From Murimonas intestini (GTDB lineage Bacteria > Bacillota > Clostridia > Lachnospirales > Lachnospiraceae): a stretch of DNA of 64,000 bases. A program made the position numbers and the translations under genes. Of this stretch, positions 26,299 to 35,876 are shown piece by piece; the first letter of the stretch is position 1; every line of letters begins with the position of its first letter. The stretch covers positions 248,001 through 312,000 of the forward strand of contig QGGY01000003.1 in the NCBI GenBank assembly GCA_003148945.1, written 5' to 3'. The notes under the pieces are model-generated. The model saw only the letters and a list, made by a program, of their open reading frames with translations. It had not been told where the DNA came from and searched no databases.

Positions 26299-28131
26299 AT
26301 GGGGAGAAGGAATAGAACAGGGCTTTGCTTTGAATATTTAAAATCCGTCGGCAGGGGACTGGCAGAGCAGCTTTCAGACAGGATCAATAATTACAAAGTA
26401 CAGAAGAAGCTGCATATGCTGTATATCTGCTGTGTGCTGATCCCGCTGGTCATTACAGACAGCGTGATACTGGCTATTGTCCTCAGGTCTGACAGTGCCT
26501 CCAGGAAACATGAATTGGAAAATATTGCTAATGCTGTCCGGTACAGCATTGCGGGGAGCATAGATACGGCCGCGATGACGGTAAAAGATATCTATATGAA
26601 TAAATACATAAATAATTTTCTGGATGGTACATATGAGTCTGCACTGGATTATTATAATCATTACAGATCATTTATGAAAGATTCCCTGTTTGAGAGCAGT
26701 ATGGGGTCCAGCAGTTCCACAGTGACCATGTATGCAGATAATGATACGATTATAAACGGCGGGGAATTTGCACGGCTGGAGGGAGTAAAAGATACTGAGT
26801 GGTACCAGTACCTGGATGAGTCCGGACAGGATATCGTGCTGTATACATATTACGATGAGAGCAATACCCCGGCGGTTGAGGCCAAAAGAAAAATATCCCT
26901 GATCAGGAGGATGAACTTTTATAAAAGAGAGGGCTGCGAGAAAATAATAAAACTGGATCTGGATTACAGTGGTATTGTGCGCGACCTCATGCAGATGAAT
27001 TATGATGCACCGGTATATATCTGCAGCAATAGGAAAATTTTATTTTCTAACGATGGAAATTCCAGTGTGGGCAAGGACTTTGAGATCTTTGATATGCAGG
27101 CGGATATAGGATATGAAGAGGGAATGGTTTCTTATGGACAGGGAATGGATATCTATGTACTTCGGAAGAGTCAGAGCGCATGGAAACTGATATGGAGCAA
27201 TCTGCCCCTGATACTTTTTTTGATCTGCATAAATGCCTTTCTGCCCTGGATGTTTATGAAACTGCTCAATCGTTCCTTTACAGAGAGACTGCAGGAACTG
27301 AGCAGTGTATTCGACAAGATAGAAGGGGACAACCTTCAGGAAATACAAAGAGCCAGAGGCAGCGATGAACTTGGAATGCTCATGCGCAACTATAATAAGA
27401 TGGCGGGGCGGATCAATGAGCTGATACAGACCGTATATAAGGACAGGCTGAAGGAACAGGAGATGGATATTGCCAGACAGAATGCGGAACTTCTCGCGCT
27501 GCACAGCCAGATCAACCCTCATTTTCTGTTCAATGCCCTGGAGAGTATCAGGATGCACAGTATCCTGAAAAAAGAAATGGAAACAGCGCATATGGTAGAG
27601 ATGCTGGCCGTGATGGAGCGCCAATATGTGGACTGGGGGACGGACCTGGTCACAATAAAAGAAGAACTGAATTTTGCACAGGCATATCTGGAGCTGCAGA
27701 AATACAGATTTGGAGAGCGGCTGTCCTATAAAATCGAGATGGAAGACGGCTGCAGCGGCTACTATATTCCGAAGCTCAGCGTAGTCACATTTGTAGAAAA
27801 TGCCTGTGTACATGGGATTGAAAACAAATCAACACCTGGCTGGGTATTTGTACGTGTTTATATGGAGAAGGAAAAACTCTGCCTGGAAGTAGAGGATACC
27901 GGAAACGGGATAGATGATGCTCTGCTTCGCGAACTGCAGTACAATATGTCACACTGCGGAATAGCATCCCTGAAAAAGAAAGGGCAGGTAGGGATTATGA
28001 ATGCCTGCCTCCGGCTTAGGATGGTGACCGGGGATGCGGTAATATTTGCCCTGGAGAGCGAGGCGGGTGCCGGGACAAGTATAACGATCCAGATGCCCGT
28101 TAATGAGAAACAGACAACAGAGCAGCGGTGA
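26299..28131 (+). CDS. Sensor histidine kinase, YesM/LytS-like
   Basis: Membrane sensor kinase of 610 aa. A membrane segment lies at about 41-63, then an extracellular sensing domain to about 300, a second membrane segment near 300-325, a HAMP domain, the His_kinase domain with QINPHFLFNALESI (phospho-acceptor H408) and a HATPase domain with ENACVHG and DTGNGI motifs. The start at 26299 follows GGAGGG at 26287; an open frame extends back to 26209 inside the repeat, which is unlikely to be coding. The paired regulator begins 24 bp after its stop. It probably senses the xylo-oligosaccharide bound by a nearby binding protein (inference). Confidence 0.9.
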   Translation: MGRRNRTGLCFEYLKSVGRGLAEQLSDRINNYKVQKKLHMLYICCVLIPLVITDSVILAIVLRSDSASRKHELENIANAVRYSIAGSIDTAAMTVKDIYMNKYINNFLDGTYESALDYYNHYRSFMKDSLFESSMGSSSSTVTMYADNDTIINGGEFARLEGVKDTEWYQYLDESGQDIVLYTYYDESNTPAVEAKRKISLIRRMNFYKREGCEKIIKLDLDYSGIVRDLMQMNYDAPVYICSNRKILFSNDGNSSVGKDFEIFDMQADIGYEEGMVSYGQGMDIYVLRKSQSAWKLIWSNLPLILFLICINAFLPWMFMKLLNRSFTERLQELSSVFDKIEGDNLQEIQRARGSDELGMLMRNYNKMAGRINELIQTVYKDRLKEQEMDIARQNAELLALHSQINPHFLFNALESIRMHSILKKEMETAHMVEMLAVMERQYVDWGTDLVTIKEELNFAQAYLELQKYRFGERLSYKIEMEDGCSGYYIPKLSVVTFVENACVHGIENKSTPGWVFVRVYMEKEKLCLEVEDTGNGIDDALLRELQYNMSHCGIASLKKKGQVGIMNACLRLRMVTGDAVIFALESEAGAGTSITIQMPVNEKQTTEQR

Positions 28132-28155
28132 GTGAATGGAAAAGAGGGGGATGAC

Positions 28156-29757
28156 ATGCTGCGTGTATTATTAGTGGATGATGAGCCATTTATTGTTCAG
28201 GGTCTTTCTGTACTGATAGACTGGGAAGCAGAAGGTTATGAGGTTGTGGGAATGGCTGCAAATGGGGAGGAGGCTCTGGAATTTTTAAAGGTCAACCAGG
28301 TGGAGCTTATTATAGCTGATATTAAAATGCCGGTTATGAGCGGTATAGAACTCCTGGAAATAATTAAAAAAGACAGGATATCAGATGCATATTTTGTAAT
28401 ATTGAGCGGCTATAGTGATTTTAATTATGCACAGCAGGCTATCCGGTTTGAATGTATGGATTATATCCTTAAGCCTGTGCAGCAGGAAGAACTTACAAGG
28501 ATACTCAGAAAAGTGTCAGGAATGTACCAGACAAAGGAACGTGCGTTAAAAGAAAGCCGCCAGATGGAAAAAGCATATCTGTCCAGGAATGTGATATCTT
28601 TGCTGTCAGGAAAGTATGACCAGATTAACATAGACTATGTGAAGGCGCATATGCGCCTGTCAGAAAAGATGAGGTACATTGATATTGAAATTGACGCTTT
28701 GAGCCTTCCGGAGGAGATGGAAGAAGAAAAAAAGCGCGCCATGCAGCGGCAGCTTTATCAAAAATGCATGGAGTATCTGGGAAAAGAAGACAGTCTGCAC
28801 TGTATTTTTGATGTGGCAAACCATGAATATGGCTATGACATCGGCTTTTTGTACTGCAGCTACATGGCGGAGGAACGCGGGCTTACAGAGCAGCAGTTCC
28901 TGGATGCATTTTCGGATACACTGACGCGGGAGACGGAGGCACCTGTGCTGATGTTTGTGGGGAGTCTGGCGAAAGATATGGATGAACTGTCAGAATCCTA
29001 CAGGACAGCGGCCATAGTGAAATCTTTCCAGGCTTTTAGCAGTATACGCAATATCACGTATTATGAAGCTGAGATACGAAAAAACCATGACGGCACCATC
29101 TTGTGCAAACAGAATCTGGATGCCCTTGTCACAGCTGTGGAGCAGAATAATCAGGCAGATATTAATCAGTCAGTGCGCCAGCTTTACGAAGTGATGAACC
29201 GCCTGGGCATGGACGCCCAGTTAATTGACCTGAATATAAGTTATCTGCTGTTTCAGCTGATCCACCTGGCGGCAGAGCAGGATGATCATGTAAATCAGGA
29301 AGAGATTATGCACTATATCAGCACAAATGCCTTTGACAGGGGAACCATGAGGGGAAGCGAACGTCATCTGAGGAGGTTTGCATATGAGTATGCGGAATAC
29401 CTTGTCCAGCTCAGGAAGAATGTATCAAGAGGAGTTCTGGGGGATATAGAAAAAGAGATAAAAGAGCATTATATGGAGAATATGACATTAAAGGAACTCA
29501 GCAAAAAGTATTATGTCAACAGTGCATATTTAGGCCAGCTGTTCAGGAAACAGTATGGTCAGTCCTTTAAAGACTACCTGAACAATTACAGGATAGAACA
29601 GGCGGCTGCTCTGCTGCTGAGGACTGATAAAAAAATATATGAGATTGCGGAAGAGGTGGGTTATCATGACCTGGACTATTTTATTAACCGCTTTATATCG
29701 GTGAAAGGATGTACCCCAGCCAAATTCAGAAAGCAGTCCAGAGAACAAAAAAACTAA
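28156..29757 (+). CDS. Response regulator with AraC-type DNA-binding domain, YesN-like
   Basis: Cytosolic transcription factor of 533 aa paired with the kinase just upstream. The receiver domain (1-120) has D8, D9, the phospho-acceptor D55 and K105-like positions. A long middle region of unknown fold (about 130-420) precedes two helix-turn-helix motifs of the AraC type (about 430-530; MTLKELSKKYYVNSAYLGQLFRK and KIYEIAEEVGYHDLDYFINRF in part). The ATG at 28156 is chosen with AGGGGG just before it; a GTG at 28132 directly after the kinase stop is possible. Likely targets are the GH8-to-GH39 genes. Confidence 0.9.
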   Translation: MLRVLLVDDEPFIVQGLSVLIDWEAEGYEVVGMAANGEEALEFLKVNQVELIIADIKMPVMSGIELLEIIKKDRISDAYFVILSGYSDFNYAQQAIRFECMDYILKPVQQEELTRILRKVSGMYQTKERALKESRQMEKAYLSRNVISLLSGKYDQINIDYVKAHMRLSEKMRYIDIEIDALSLPEEMEEEKKRAMQRQLYQKCMEYLGKEDSLHCIFDVANHEYGYDIGFLYCSYMAEERGLTEQQFLDAFSDTLTRETEAPVLMFVGSLAKDMDELSESYRTAAIVKSFQAFSSIRNITYYEAEIRKNHDGTILCKQNLDALVTAVEQNNQADINQSVRQLYEVMNRLGMDAQLIDLNISYLLFQLIHLAAEQDDHVNQEEIMHYISTNAFDRGTMRGSERHLRRFAYEYAEYLVQLRKNVSRGVLGDIEKEIKEHYMENMTLKELSKKYYVNSAYLGQLFRKQYGQSFKDYLNNYRIEQAAALLLRTDKKIYEIAEEVGYHDLDYFINRFISVKGCTPAKFRKQSREQKN

Positions 29758-29822
29758 GTGACGGAAAGCAGAATGCGAGGTTTGGGGATATGAAAGGATC
29801 ACGGAGCAGATGGAAGGCGGAA

Positions 29823-31487
29823 ATGCCATTTAGGAATAGAAAAACAGGCAGAGCTGTAATTTATTTTATTTTGGCGGCATGTATATGGATTCTGCCCGGA
29901 TGCAGAAGTGAAAAAGAGATAAAAGAGTTTACGGCTTTTTTTAATGTGCCGGGAGATGAAATTGACGAGAACAATGAGATTAAAAAGAAGATTGCGGAAA
30001 TAACCGGTGCAGAGTGCAAAGAAATATGGCTGGCAGGACAGACTCCGGAAAAGGCCGTCAGTTCACTGATAGCGGGCGGGGAGTATCCTGATTTTATCGG
30101 TGCGGACGCCCAGCTTTATGAAGCCGGTGTGCTGGTTCCGCTGGATGAGTATTGGGATGATTATCCCAATATTAAGAACTTCCTGAGTGAAGAGAAGTGG
30201 GAACGCTTCCGCCAGGAGGATGGCCATATCTATTGGATACCGCAGTTTGGCATCGCGAATGGGAGAACAGAGGGTGTGATACACAACGACGAGGCATTCT
30301 GGATACAGACACGTGTATTGAAGTGGGCAGGGTATCCGAAGATTGAGACACTGGATGAATATTTTGCACTGCTGGAGGCCTATGCGAAAGAAAACCCCAC
30401 GATGGAAAATGGACTGGAGAATATCGCTTTCACAGTCCTCTGCGATGGGGAGCGGTATTTTTGCCTGGAAAATCCGCCGCAGTTTCTGGAAGGTTATCCA
30501 AACGATGGAAGCGTGATCGTAGAACCTGATACACAGAAAGTCAGGGACTATAGTACGACACAGACAGCGCAACGGTATTTCAGGAAGCTGAATGAGGAAT
30601 TTCAGAAAGGCTATCTTGACCCTGAATTTTTTACACAGACTTACCAGGAGTATCTCAATAAATTATCCAGCGGCCAGGTACTTGGCATGGTTGATCAGTG
30701 GTGGAGATTTGCATATGATATAAATGCGGTTCTGGAACGTCAGGAATTGTGGAAGGAGGGGTGCAATTATGTGCCTCTTCCAATTACAATTGATAAAGGG
30801 ATAAAGAATCAATGGCATACCATCGGTGGGGATATGTATAATGTGGCAGAGGGGCTGGCAGTGACTGTCAGCTGTGAAGATCTGGCAGGAGCCCTTTCCT
30901 TTGTGAATGATCTTTTAAGCCCTGAGGTTCAAACACTTCGGTTATGGGGAATAGAAGGGGTGGACTATGAGGTGGATGCAGAGGGGATCTTTTATCTTAC
31001 AGAGGAGCAGAGCGCCAGGTCTACTGACAGCGAATATAGTGCATCTCATTTTTGCAGCTATTCTTATTTTCCCAGATACGAGGGTCTGAATCCTGACGGG
31101 ATCAATGCTTATTCACCTGAGGTACAGCCGGGTGAATTCTTCAAGGGGCTGCCTCAGGATGTGAAAGACTGCTTTGATGCATATGGGTGCAGGAATTATG
31201 TAGAAATGCTGGGCTCCAATGAAAAGCCGGGCCCCTGGTTTCCGATGTATTCCTACTCTGCCCAGCTGACATCCTCCAGCAGGGCGGGAGAAGTGTGGGC
31301 GGCCATGACAGAAGTGAAGCAGGAATATCTCCCCCGGGTGGTGATGGCGGAGGATTTTGACACTGCATGGAATGAATATATGGAAGAATACACCAGATGT
31401 GAGCCGGAAGTTTACCTGGAGGAAATGCAGGCAGAAGTGGAGCGCCGGGTGGCGGCAGGAGACTCTGCCTCTATACTTTCAAAATAG
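29823..31487 (+). CDS. Orphan sugar-binding lipoprotein next to a two-component system (SBP2)
   Basis: Surface lipoprotein of 554 aa with lipobox LPGC (Cys about residue 27) and a very short link before the folded domain starting EFTAFFNVPGDE. It is a clear paralogue of SBP1 along the whole length, sharing blocks such as SLIAGGEYPDFI, DGHIYWIPQFG and ENPPQFL-GYPNDGSVIV. No permease follows. It comes 65 bp after the response regulator stop, so it belongs to the kinase-regulator unit. It may be a co-receptor of the kinase rather than a transport protein (inference). The start is uncertain: ATG 29790 is also in frame. Its 3' end overlaps the minus-strand SBP3 gene by 76 bp. Confidence 0.85.
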   Translation: MPFRNRKTGRAVIYFILAACIWILPGCRSEKEIKEFTAFFNVPGDEIDENNEIKKKIAEITGAECKEIWLAGQTPEKAVSSLIAGGEYPDFIGADAQLYEAGVLVPLDEYWDDYPNIKNFLSEEKWERFRQEDGHIYWIPQFGIANGRTEGVIHNDEAFWIQTRVLKWAGYPKIETLDEYFALLEAYAKENPTMENGLENIAFTVLCDGERYFCLENPPQFLEGYPNDGSVIVEPDTQKVRDYSTTQTAQRYFRKLNEEFQKGYLDPEFFTQTYQEYLNKLSSGQVLGMVDQWWRFAYDINAVLERQELWKEGCNYVPLPITIDKGIKNQWHTIGGDMYNVAEGLAVTVSCEDLAGALSFVNDLLSPEVQTLRLWGIEGVDYEVDAEGIFYLTEEQSARSTDSEYSASHFCSYSYFPRYEGLNPDGINAYSPEVQPGEFFKGLPQDVKDCFDAYGCRNYVEMLGSNEKPGPWFPMYSYSAQLTSSSRAGEVWAAMTEVKQEYLPRVVMAEDFDTAWNEYMEEYTRCEPEVYLEEMQAEVERRVAAGDSASILSK

Positions 31488-33106
31488 CGTTCATTCTGCC
31501 TCTGTATGTATTCGTCCAGCCCCTGTTTTTTGTAGCCGTCCAGCACCTTCTCCCACATGAGGACCGCGTCCTCCTCTCCGATAATGCACTTTACAAAACT
31601 GTTAAATGCATTTGTAGTGCTGAAGATATCGGAGGTCTCTTTGGGAAACAGTAAGAATTGATAGGGGCGTTCCAACTGTATGGTGTTTTCCTGGTTCCAG
31701 GTGACATCCTTTTTGGCCAGAGTGACACAGTGCCTGCCATAACGCAGATAATTGGCCTCGGTTTCTTCGAAATCACTCCAGCCGCCGTTCAGTGAAGCCA
31801 GATTGGCGAACAGGTAGATAGAAGGGTACTTTTCCTGAAGTACCCGTATGGTACTCTGGCTGTCAGTGTCCAGCAGGCAGGAATAGCTGCCGTCTTTGTC
31901 CAGCTCATAGTCTTCTCCCTCCAGACCGTATTTTGTCAGGCGGATCCCTTCGTCAGAGAGAAGATATTCATACAGGCAGAGTATCCTCTCCATTTTTTCG
32001 TCATCCACCTGGGAGGAGATAAAGGACTCGGACCAGGAGACGAAGCTGGAGTTGCTGTAGCAATTTCCGTCTGGAGCCGGGAATATATGGAGGATGTCCA
32101 CACATTCGTCAAAGGGCTTGTCGTTATAACGGTCCCACAGGGCCTTCAGGTCTTCCAGGGAACCGGCTGCTGACTTATATTCCAGGGCGCCCAGACGTCC
32201 GTTGGCGAAATCTTCCATAACAGCATTTGGTGTTTTAATATAAAAATCAGGATCCAGGCCGCCGGATTCATACATTCTTCTGTAGGCTGCCACCACATCT
32301 TTGAACCCTTCTGTAGTCCAGCATGGCACAAATGTGCCGTCATCTGATTCTACCCATGTGTAAGTGTTGCATTCAGGAGCTATACCCAGCATCACCCATT
32401 TACCTATGGCAACCAGGTTATTTACATTGTAGCCCAGCGTATCATCAATGCCATTGCCGTCAGGATCATCCTTTGCAAAAGCTGTTATCATATCAATGAA
32501 TTCATCCAGGTTCTTTGGATCATCGATGGATAGATTATCCATCCAGTCACGCCTCACGAGCATGGCGGCATCAGTACTGCCCAGGATCTCATCACGGAAG
32601 CTGACCCGGGGAATGGCGTAGTATTTGCCGTCCTGGCGCCGTGTATATTCAAGATCATCAAATAAGCTGTTTAAATCTGGGTATCCAGTCAGATCATCCG
32701 GCAGAGGCCTGATGGCGCCTGAATTTATAAAATCTTCAAATATTGCGCTGTCATTCGAATCATTGGAGGATATTGTAAGTGTGGCGAAGACATCAGGAAG
32801 ATTATCGGTGGCATTTAGCATTTGGTAGTATTCCTTATAATTTGTCCATGTGACGGATACAGGCTTGATTGTGATATTGAGAAGTTCTTCAATATATTTC
32901 TGTATTGCATCTGGCTGTGTGCGCGCAGCCATTTCCTCGATATTCCAGTAGCCTACGCTGATTTCCAGATGTTTTGAGAAATCCTTCCCGGCCATCCATT
33001 CGGGTTTTTCACCTCCGCCTGCAGTCTGGCTGCATCCTCCGGCTGCACATACGCCCAGGATACAGGCGGATGCAAGTACTGTTAAGAAACAATTTTTTAT
33101 CTTCAT
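31412..33106 (-). CDS. Orphan sugar-binding lipoprotein in second kinase-regulator operon (SBP3)
   Basis: Predicted surface lipoprotein of 564 aa with lipobox AAGGC (Cys about residue 25) and a short linker. The binding domain has typical CUT1 SBP features (LPDVFATL, DGKYYAIPR, DDPDGNGIDDTLGY). It starts at 33106 after GAGGAGAG and overlaps the response regulator stop by four bases. There is no permease on this strand. The last ~20 residues are read from the antisense of SBP2 and look unlike a normal family C-terminus, suggesting a past rearrangement that displaced the original stop. It is only distantly related to SBP1, SBP2 and SBP4. Confidence 0.85.
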   Translation of the reverse strand: MKIKNCFLTVLASACILGVCAAGGCSQTAGGGEKPEWMAGKDFSKHLEISVGYWNIEEMAARTQPDAIQKYIEELLNITIKPVSVTWTNYKEYYQMLNATDNLPDVFATLTISSNDSNDSAIFEDFINSGAIRPLPDDLTGYPDLNSLFDDLEYTRRQDGKYYAIPRVSFRDEILGSTDAAMLVRRDWMDNLSIDDPKNLDEFIDMITAFAKDDPDGNGIDDTLGYNVNNLVAIGKWVMLGIAPECNTYTWVESDDGTFVPCWTTEGFKDVVAAYRRMYESGGLDPDFYIKTPNAVMEDFANGRLGALEYKSAAGSLEDLKALWDRYNDKPFDECVDILHIFPAPDGNCYSNSSFVSWSESFISSQVDDEKMERILCLYEYLLSDEGIRLTKYGLEGEDYELDKDGSYSCLLDTDSQSTIRVLQEKYPSIYLFANLASLNGGWSDFEETEANYLRYGRHCVTLAKKDVTWNQENTIQLERPYQFLLFPKETSDIFSTTNAFNSFVKCIIGEEDAVLMWEKVLDGYKKQGLDEYIQRQNERYFESIEAESPAATRRSTSACISSR

Positions 33107-33909
33107 GGCTCACTCTCCTCATCACTGCCGTCTTCAGAATTTTGTCCCAGCACTTCTTTCCGGTAGGAGGTAGGTGTTGTGCCAGTGATTTTCTTAAAGA
33201 CTTTTGCAAAATAGAAATAGTCCCTGTAGCCCACATGGGAAGCGATTAAAAAGACTGCCATATCTGTAGTGGCCAGCAGGTGTACGGCCCTTTGTATACG
33301 AAGATTTGTCAGATGGCTGCTGAAGGTGGTCCCGGTTTCCTGCTTGAAGAGCTGGCTGGCATAGTTTGGATTGATGTAGCAGAGGTCAGCCAGTGTCTGG
33401 ATAGAGATATCTTCACAATAATGAGCCATCATGTAGTCCAGCATTGTCTGTACGGTCCTGTTGGATACAGTCATGGATTTTGGAACAAATGTCCGCGGAG
33501 GGGGAACGTTTATGGGATCTTGTATTACTGATTTCTGTTTTTCCAGAATATGATAAGCCTTCTGCATGGAATCCAGCAGCTCATTTCTGGAGAAAGGCTT
33601 CAGGCAGTAGCCGATAGCATTATGCTGCATGGCTTTCTGGGCATAGGCAAATTCAGCATGTCCGCTGATCACGATAAATAGAGTTTTACATCCGTACTCT
33701 TCTGCGGCCTTGAGCAGCTCCAGGCCGCTCATGCCGGGCAGCCTCACATCCACAAACGCCAGTTCCGGCATGGAATTCTGTATATAGGAAAGTCCTGACA
33801 CTCCGTCATAGAGCTCTTCTACGACCTGAAAATAATCCTGGTCCTTTATAGTTGCAATAAGGCTTTTTACAACCCATTTCTCATCATCGATTACAATTGC
33901 ACGATACAT
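33103..33909 (-). CDS. Response regulator with AraC-type DNA-binding domain
   Basis: Compact 268-aa regulator: receiver domain (1-120) with D8, D9 and phospho-acceptor D54 (AFVDVRLPGM), then directly an AraC-type pair of helix-turn-helix motifs (about 155-255, with SIQTLADLCYINPNYASQLF and the YRDYFYFAKVFKKITG recognition segment). It lacks the long middle region of the other YesN-type regulator in the window. It overlaps the kinase stop by one base and the SBP3 start by four, so the three genes form one operon. Confidence 0.92.
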   Translation of the reverse strand: MYRAIVIDDEKWVVKSLIATIKDQDYFQVVEELYDGVSGLSYIQNSMPELAFVDVRLPGMSGLELLKAAEEYGCKTLFIVISGHAEFAYAQKAMQHNAIGYCLKPFSRNELLDSMQKAYHILEKQKSVIQDPINVPPPRTFVPKSMTVSNRTVQTMLDYMMAHYCEDISIQTLADLCYINPNYASQLFKQETGTTFSSHLTNLRIQRAVHLLATTDMAVFLIASHVGYRDYFYFAKVFKKITGTTPTSYRKEVLGQNSEDGSDEESEP

Positions 33910-35753
33910 TAAATCACCTCATTTTTGTCTGCTTCCTTTTCAGACTCTTCACGTGTGTGGTAAGGTATCCGAAGTTGTATATTTGTTCCCACATTTTCCT
34001 CGGAATCAATAAGCAGGGAATATTCTTCACCAAAATATAGAGTCATGCGGGTATTCACATTCAGTATACCTATGCTTTCATGATTCTGTTCATCCATCTC
34101 CAGCAGATCCTTCCTCGCGTCTCCCGATTTTGTCCTGGAGGAGCGTTTCAGCGCCCTGCGGATCTCTTCCAGCTTTTCTGAAGGCATCCCCACACCAGTG
34201 TCATAGATCCAGAGAGCCAGGTAGCCATACTCTGGATTGCGTCCGGCGCCTATCAGCAGTTCACCTTTTTTCAGGCTCTGTTCCAGTCCGTGTACAATGG
34301 CATTCTCCACAAGCGGCTGTATGATCATCTTGGGGATCAGGCAGGCATAGGAATCATCTGACATATCATAACGGACTGTGAACCGTCCTTCGAACCTGGT
34401 CAGCTGTATTTTTAGATAAGATTTTACTATTTCCAGTTCCTCAGCTACAGTTACAAGGTCAGAACCCTTGATGCTGTACCGGAATATCTGTGAGAGTGCA
34501 TTAGTGACAGAGATAATCTCATCTGTCATGCCTGCGGAGGCCATGCCGCATATAGCTGTGAGTGTATTATACAAGAAATGCGGGTTGATCTGACTGCGAA
34601 GAAAGGCAATTTCAGTATTGCGGTTATTCATTTCCAGCTCGTACATTTCCGTATAAGTTTTAAAAATCGTATAATTAAGCCTGTTTGTCTCCCTGAGCAT
34701 TTCATTAAATGCGTCACTGATGTTGGTGATCTCCAGACATCCGAACATTCCCTGCTTTATGGTGATCCCTTCTTTGGCAGCTTTACGCTCCCCTTCTGTG
34801 ATCTTCTTCATAAACTGTGTCAGTTCATTTAATGATGAGATCAGGGGATGGAAAAAGCGCAGCAGGAGGACTCCGGAGAAGAGCAGGATCACAGCCATCC
34901 ATAGCAGCTGACGCCCGGCCAGCTGCAGGGTCCGGGCACTATACTGGCTTTTGTCGACCAGGACATAAAGGTCATAGCCCAGATGTGACAGGGAGTAGTG
35001 GTTGGCGGCATAGGTGGCGGAGCCTGCTTTCAGGCTGAAGGATTCAGAATTTTCTCCGGCTTCCAGGACTGCGTCATACAGTTTGCCGTCCCCATAGATA
35101 AGTTCACCTTCAGAGGATGTGGCAAAGAGGACAGAAGGTTTGTATTCTGCATTTTCAGGCATGCCGTTTTCAAAGAAACGGCTGATGTCTATGGCCAGGA
35201 ACATAGCTCCCAGATAAGAAGATCCGGCCTGGAGTCTGTGGACAGGCATGGCAAGGATATGGCTGTCAATATACTTTACTGTCATGATACCCATAGACTG
35301 ATAGGAAAAACGTGACGACGGAAGAGAGTCAGCCAGTGCCTCGTAGGAGTCAGTAGACCCGGAGAGAGCTATGGAATTGCCATTTTTGCCTATAACTGCA
35401 ATATCAGTTATGTAGCTGTCCAGATTGGCGGTATTGCTCAGATAATTCTGCATTTCCTGGTACTCATCATACTTCTTCAGGGGATCCGTTTCGCAGATAT
35501 AATCCTGTATAGCCTGATTGAAGGCCACACTGTAGCAGATATTCTCGTAAGTCTCATAGACCTGCCGTGTATTCTTGGCCAGCTGTGTTGCATAGAGCCG
35601 GTTATTATCCTCGATCATTGAAGTCTGAAGCTTCTTATAATCATAGGTACTGTATATTGTTATAGCGATGATACATATGGTAAAAATAATCAGCAGCTCA
35701 ATCAGATGAGATTTCAGCGGCCTGGTTTTTGGAGTTCTTTTTATATTTATCAT
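33909..35753 (-). CDS. Sensor histidine kinase, YesM-like
   Basis: Membrane sensor of 614 aa, first gene of the minus-strand kinase-regulator-SBP3 operon. Membrane segments lie at about 17-36 and about 280-302, with an extracellular domain between. A HAMP region, the His_kinase motif SQINPHFLYNTLTAI and the ATP-binding motifs NAIVHG and DTGVGMPSE follow. It is divergent from the permease-permease-SBP4 genes, so these are its probable targets. A likely AraC-type operator overlaps its promoter (35863-35895). Confidence 0.92.
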   Translation of the reverse strand: MINIKRTPKTRPLKSHLIELLIIFTICIIAITIYSTYDYKKLQTSMIEDNNRLYATQLAKNTRQVYETYENICYSVAFNQAIQDYICETDPLKKYDEYQEMQNYLSNTANLDSYITDIAVIGKNGNSIALSGSTDSYEALADSLPSSRFSYQSMGIMTVKYIDSHILAMPVHRLQAGSSYLGAMFLAIDISRFFENGMPENAEYKPSVLFATSSEGELIYGDGKLYDAVLEAGENSESFSLKAGSATYAANHYSLSHLGYDLYVLVDKSQYSARTLQLAGRQLLWMAVILLFSGVLLLRFFHPLISSLNELTQFMKKITEGERKAAKEGITIKQGMFGCLEITNISDAFNEMLRETNRLNYTIFKTYTEMYELEMNNRNTEIAFLRSQINPHFLYNTLTAICGMASAGMTDEIISVTNALSQIFRYSIKGSDLVTVAEELEIVKSYLKIQLTRFEGRFTVRYDMSDDSYACLIPKMIIQPLVENAIVHGLEQSLKKGELLIGAGRNPEYGYLALWIYDTGVGMPSEKLEEIRRALKRSSRTKSGDARKDLLEMDEQNHESIGILNVNTRMTLYFGEEYSLLIDSEENVGTNIQLRIPYHTREESEKEADKNEVI

Positions 35754-35847
35754 AAGAAATACCTGTCATTTATTTTTTAGTCAGCAGATATGCCTTTTGC
35801 AGCAGCTGGGATAGACTTTGCCGTTACACTTTTTAATTTTACCGTAC

Positions 35848-35876
35848 TATTATAAGGGCTGGTTATGGAAAAATCC
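35848..35876 (-). promoter_or_regulatory. Putative promoter of the minus-strand sensor kinase operon
   Basis: On the minus strand a perfect TATAAT lies at 35848-35853. The hexamer 17 bp upstream (GGATTT) is a poor -35, as is common at promoters that need an activator. The 21-bp spaced direct repeats overlap this -35 position. Confidence 0.4.

Noticed and set aside
27040-27813. 257-codon minus-strand ORF
   Set aside because: Antisense shadow of the sensor kinase, including its His box; composition is not protein-like.
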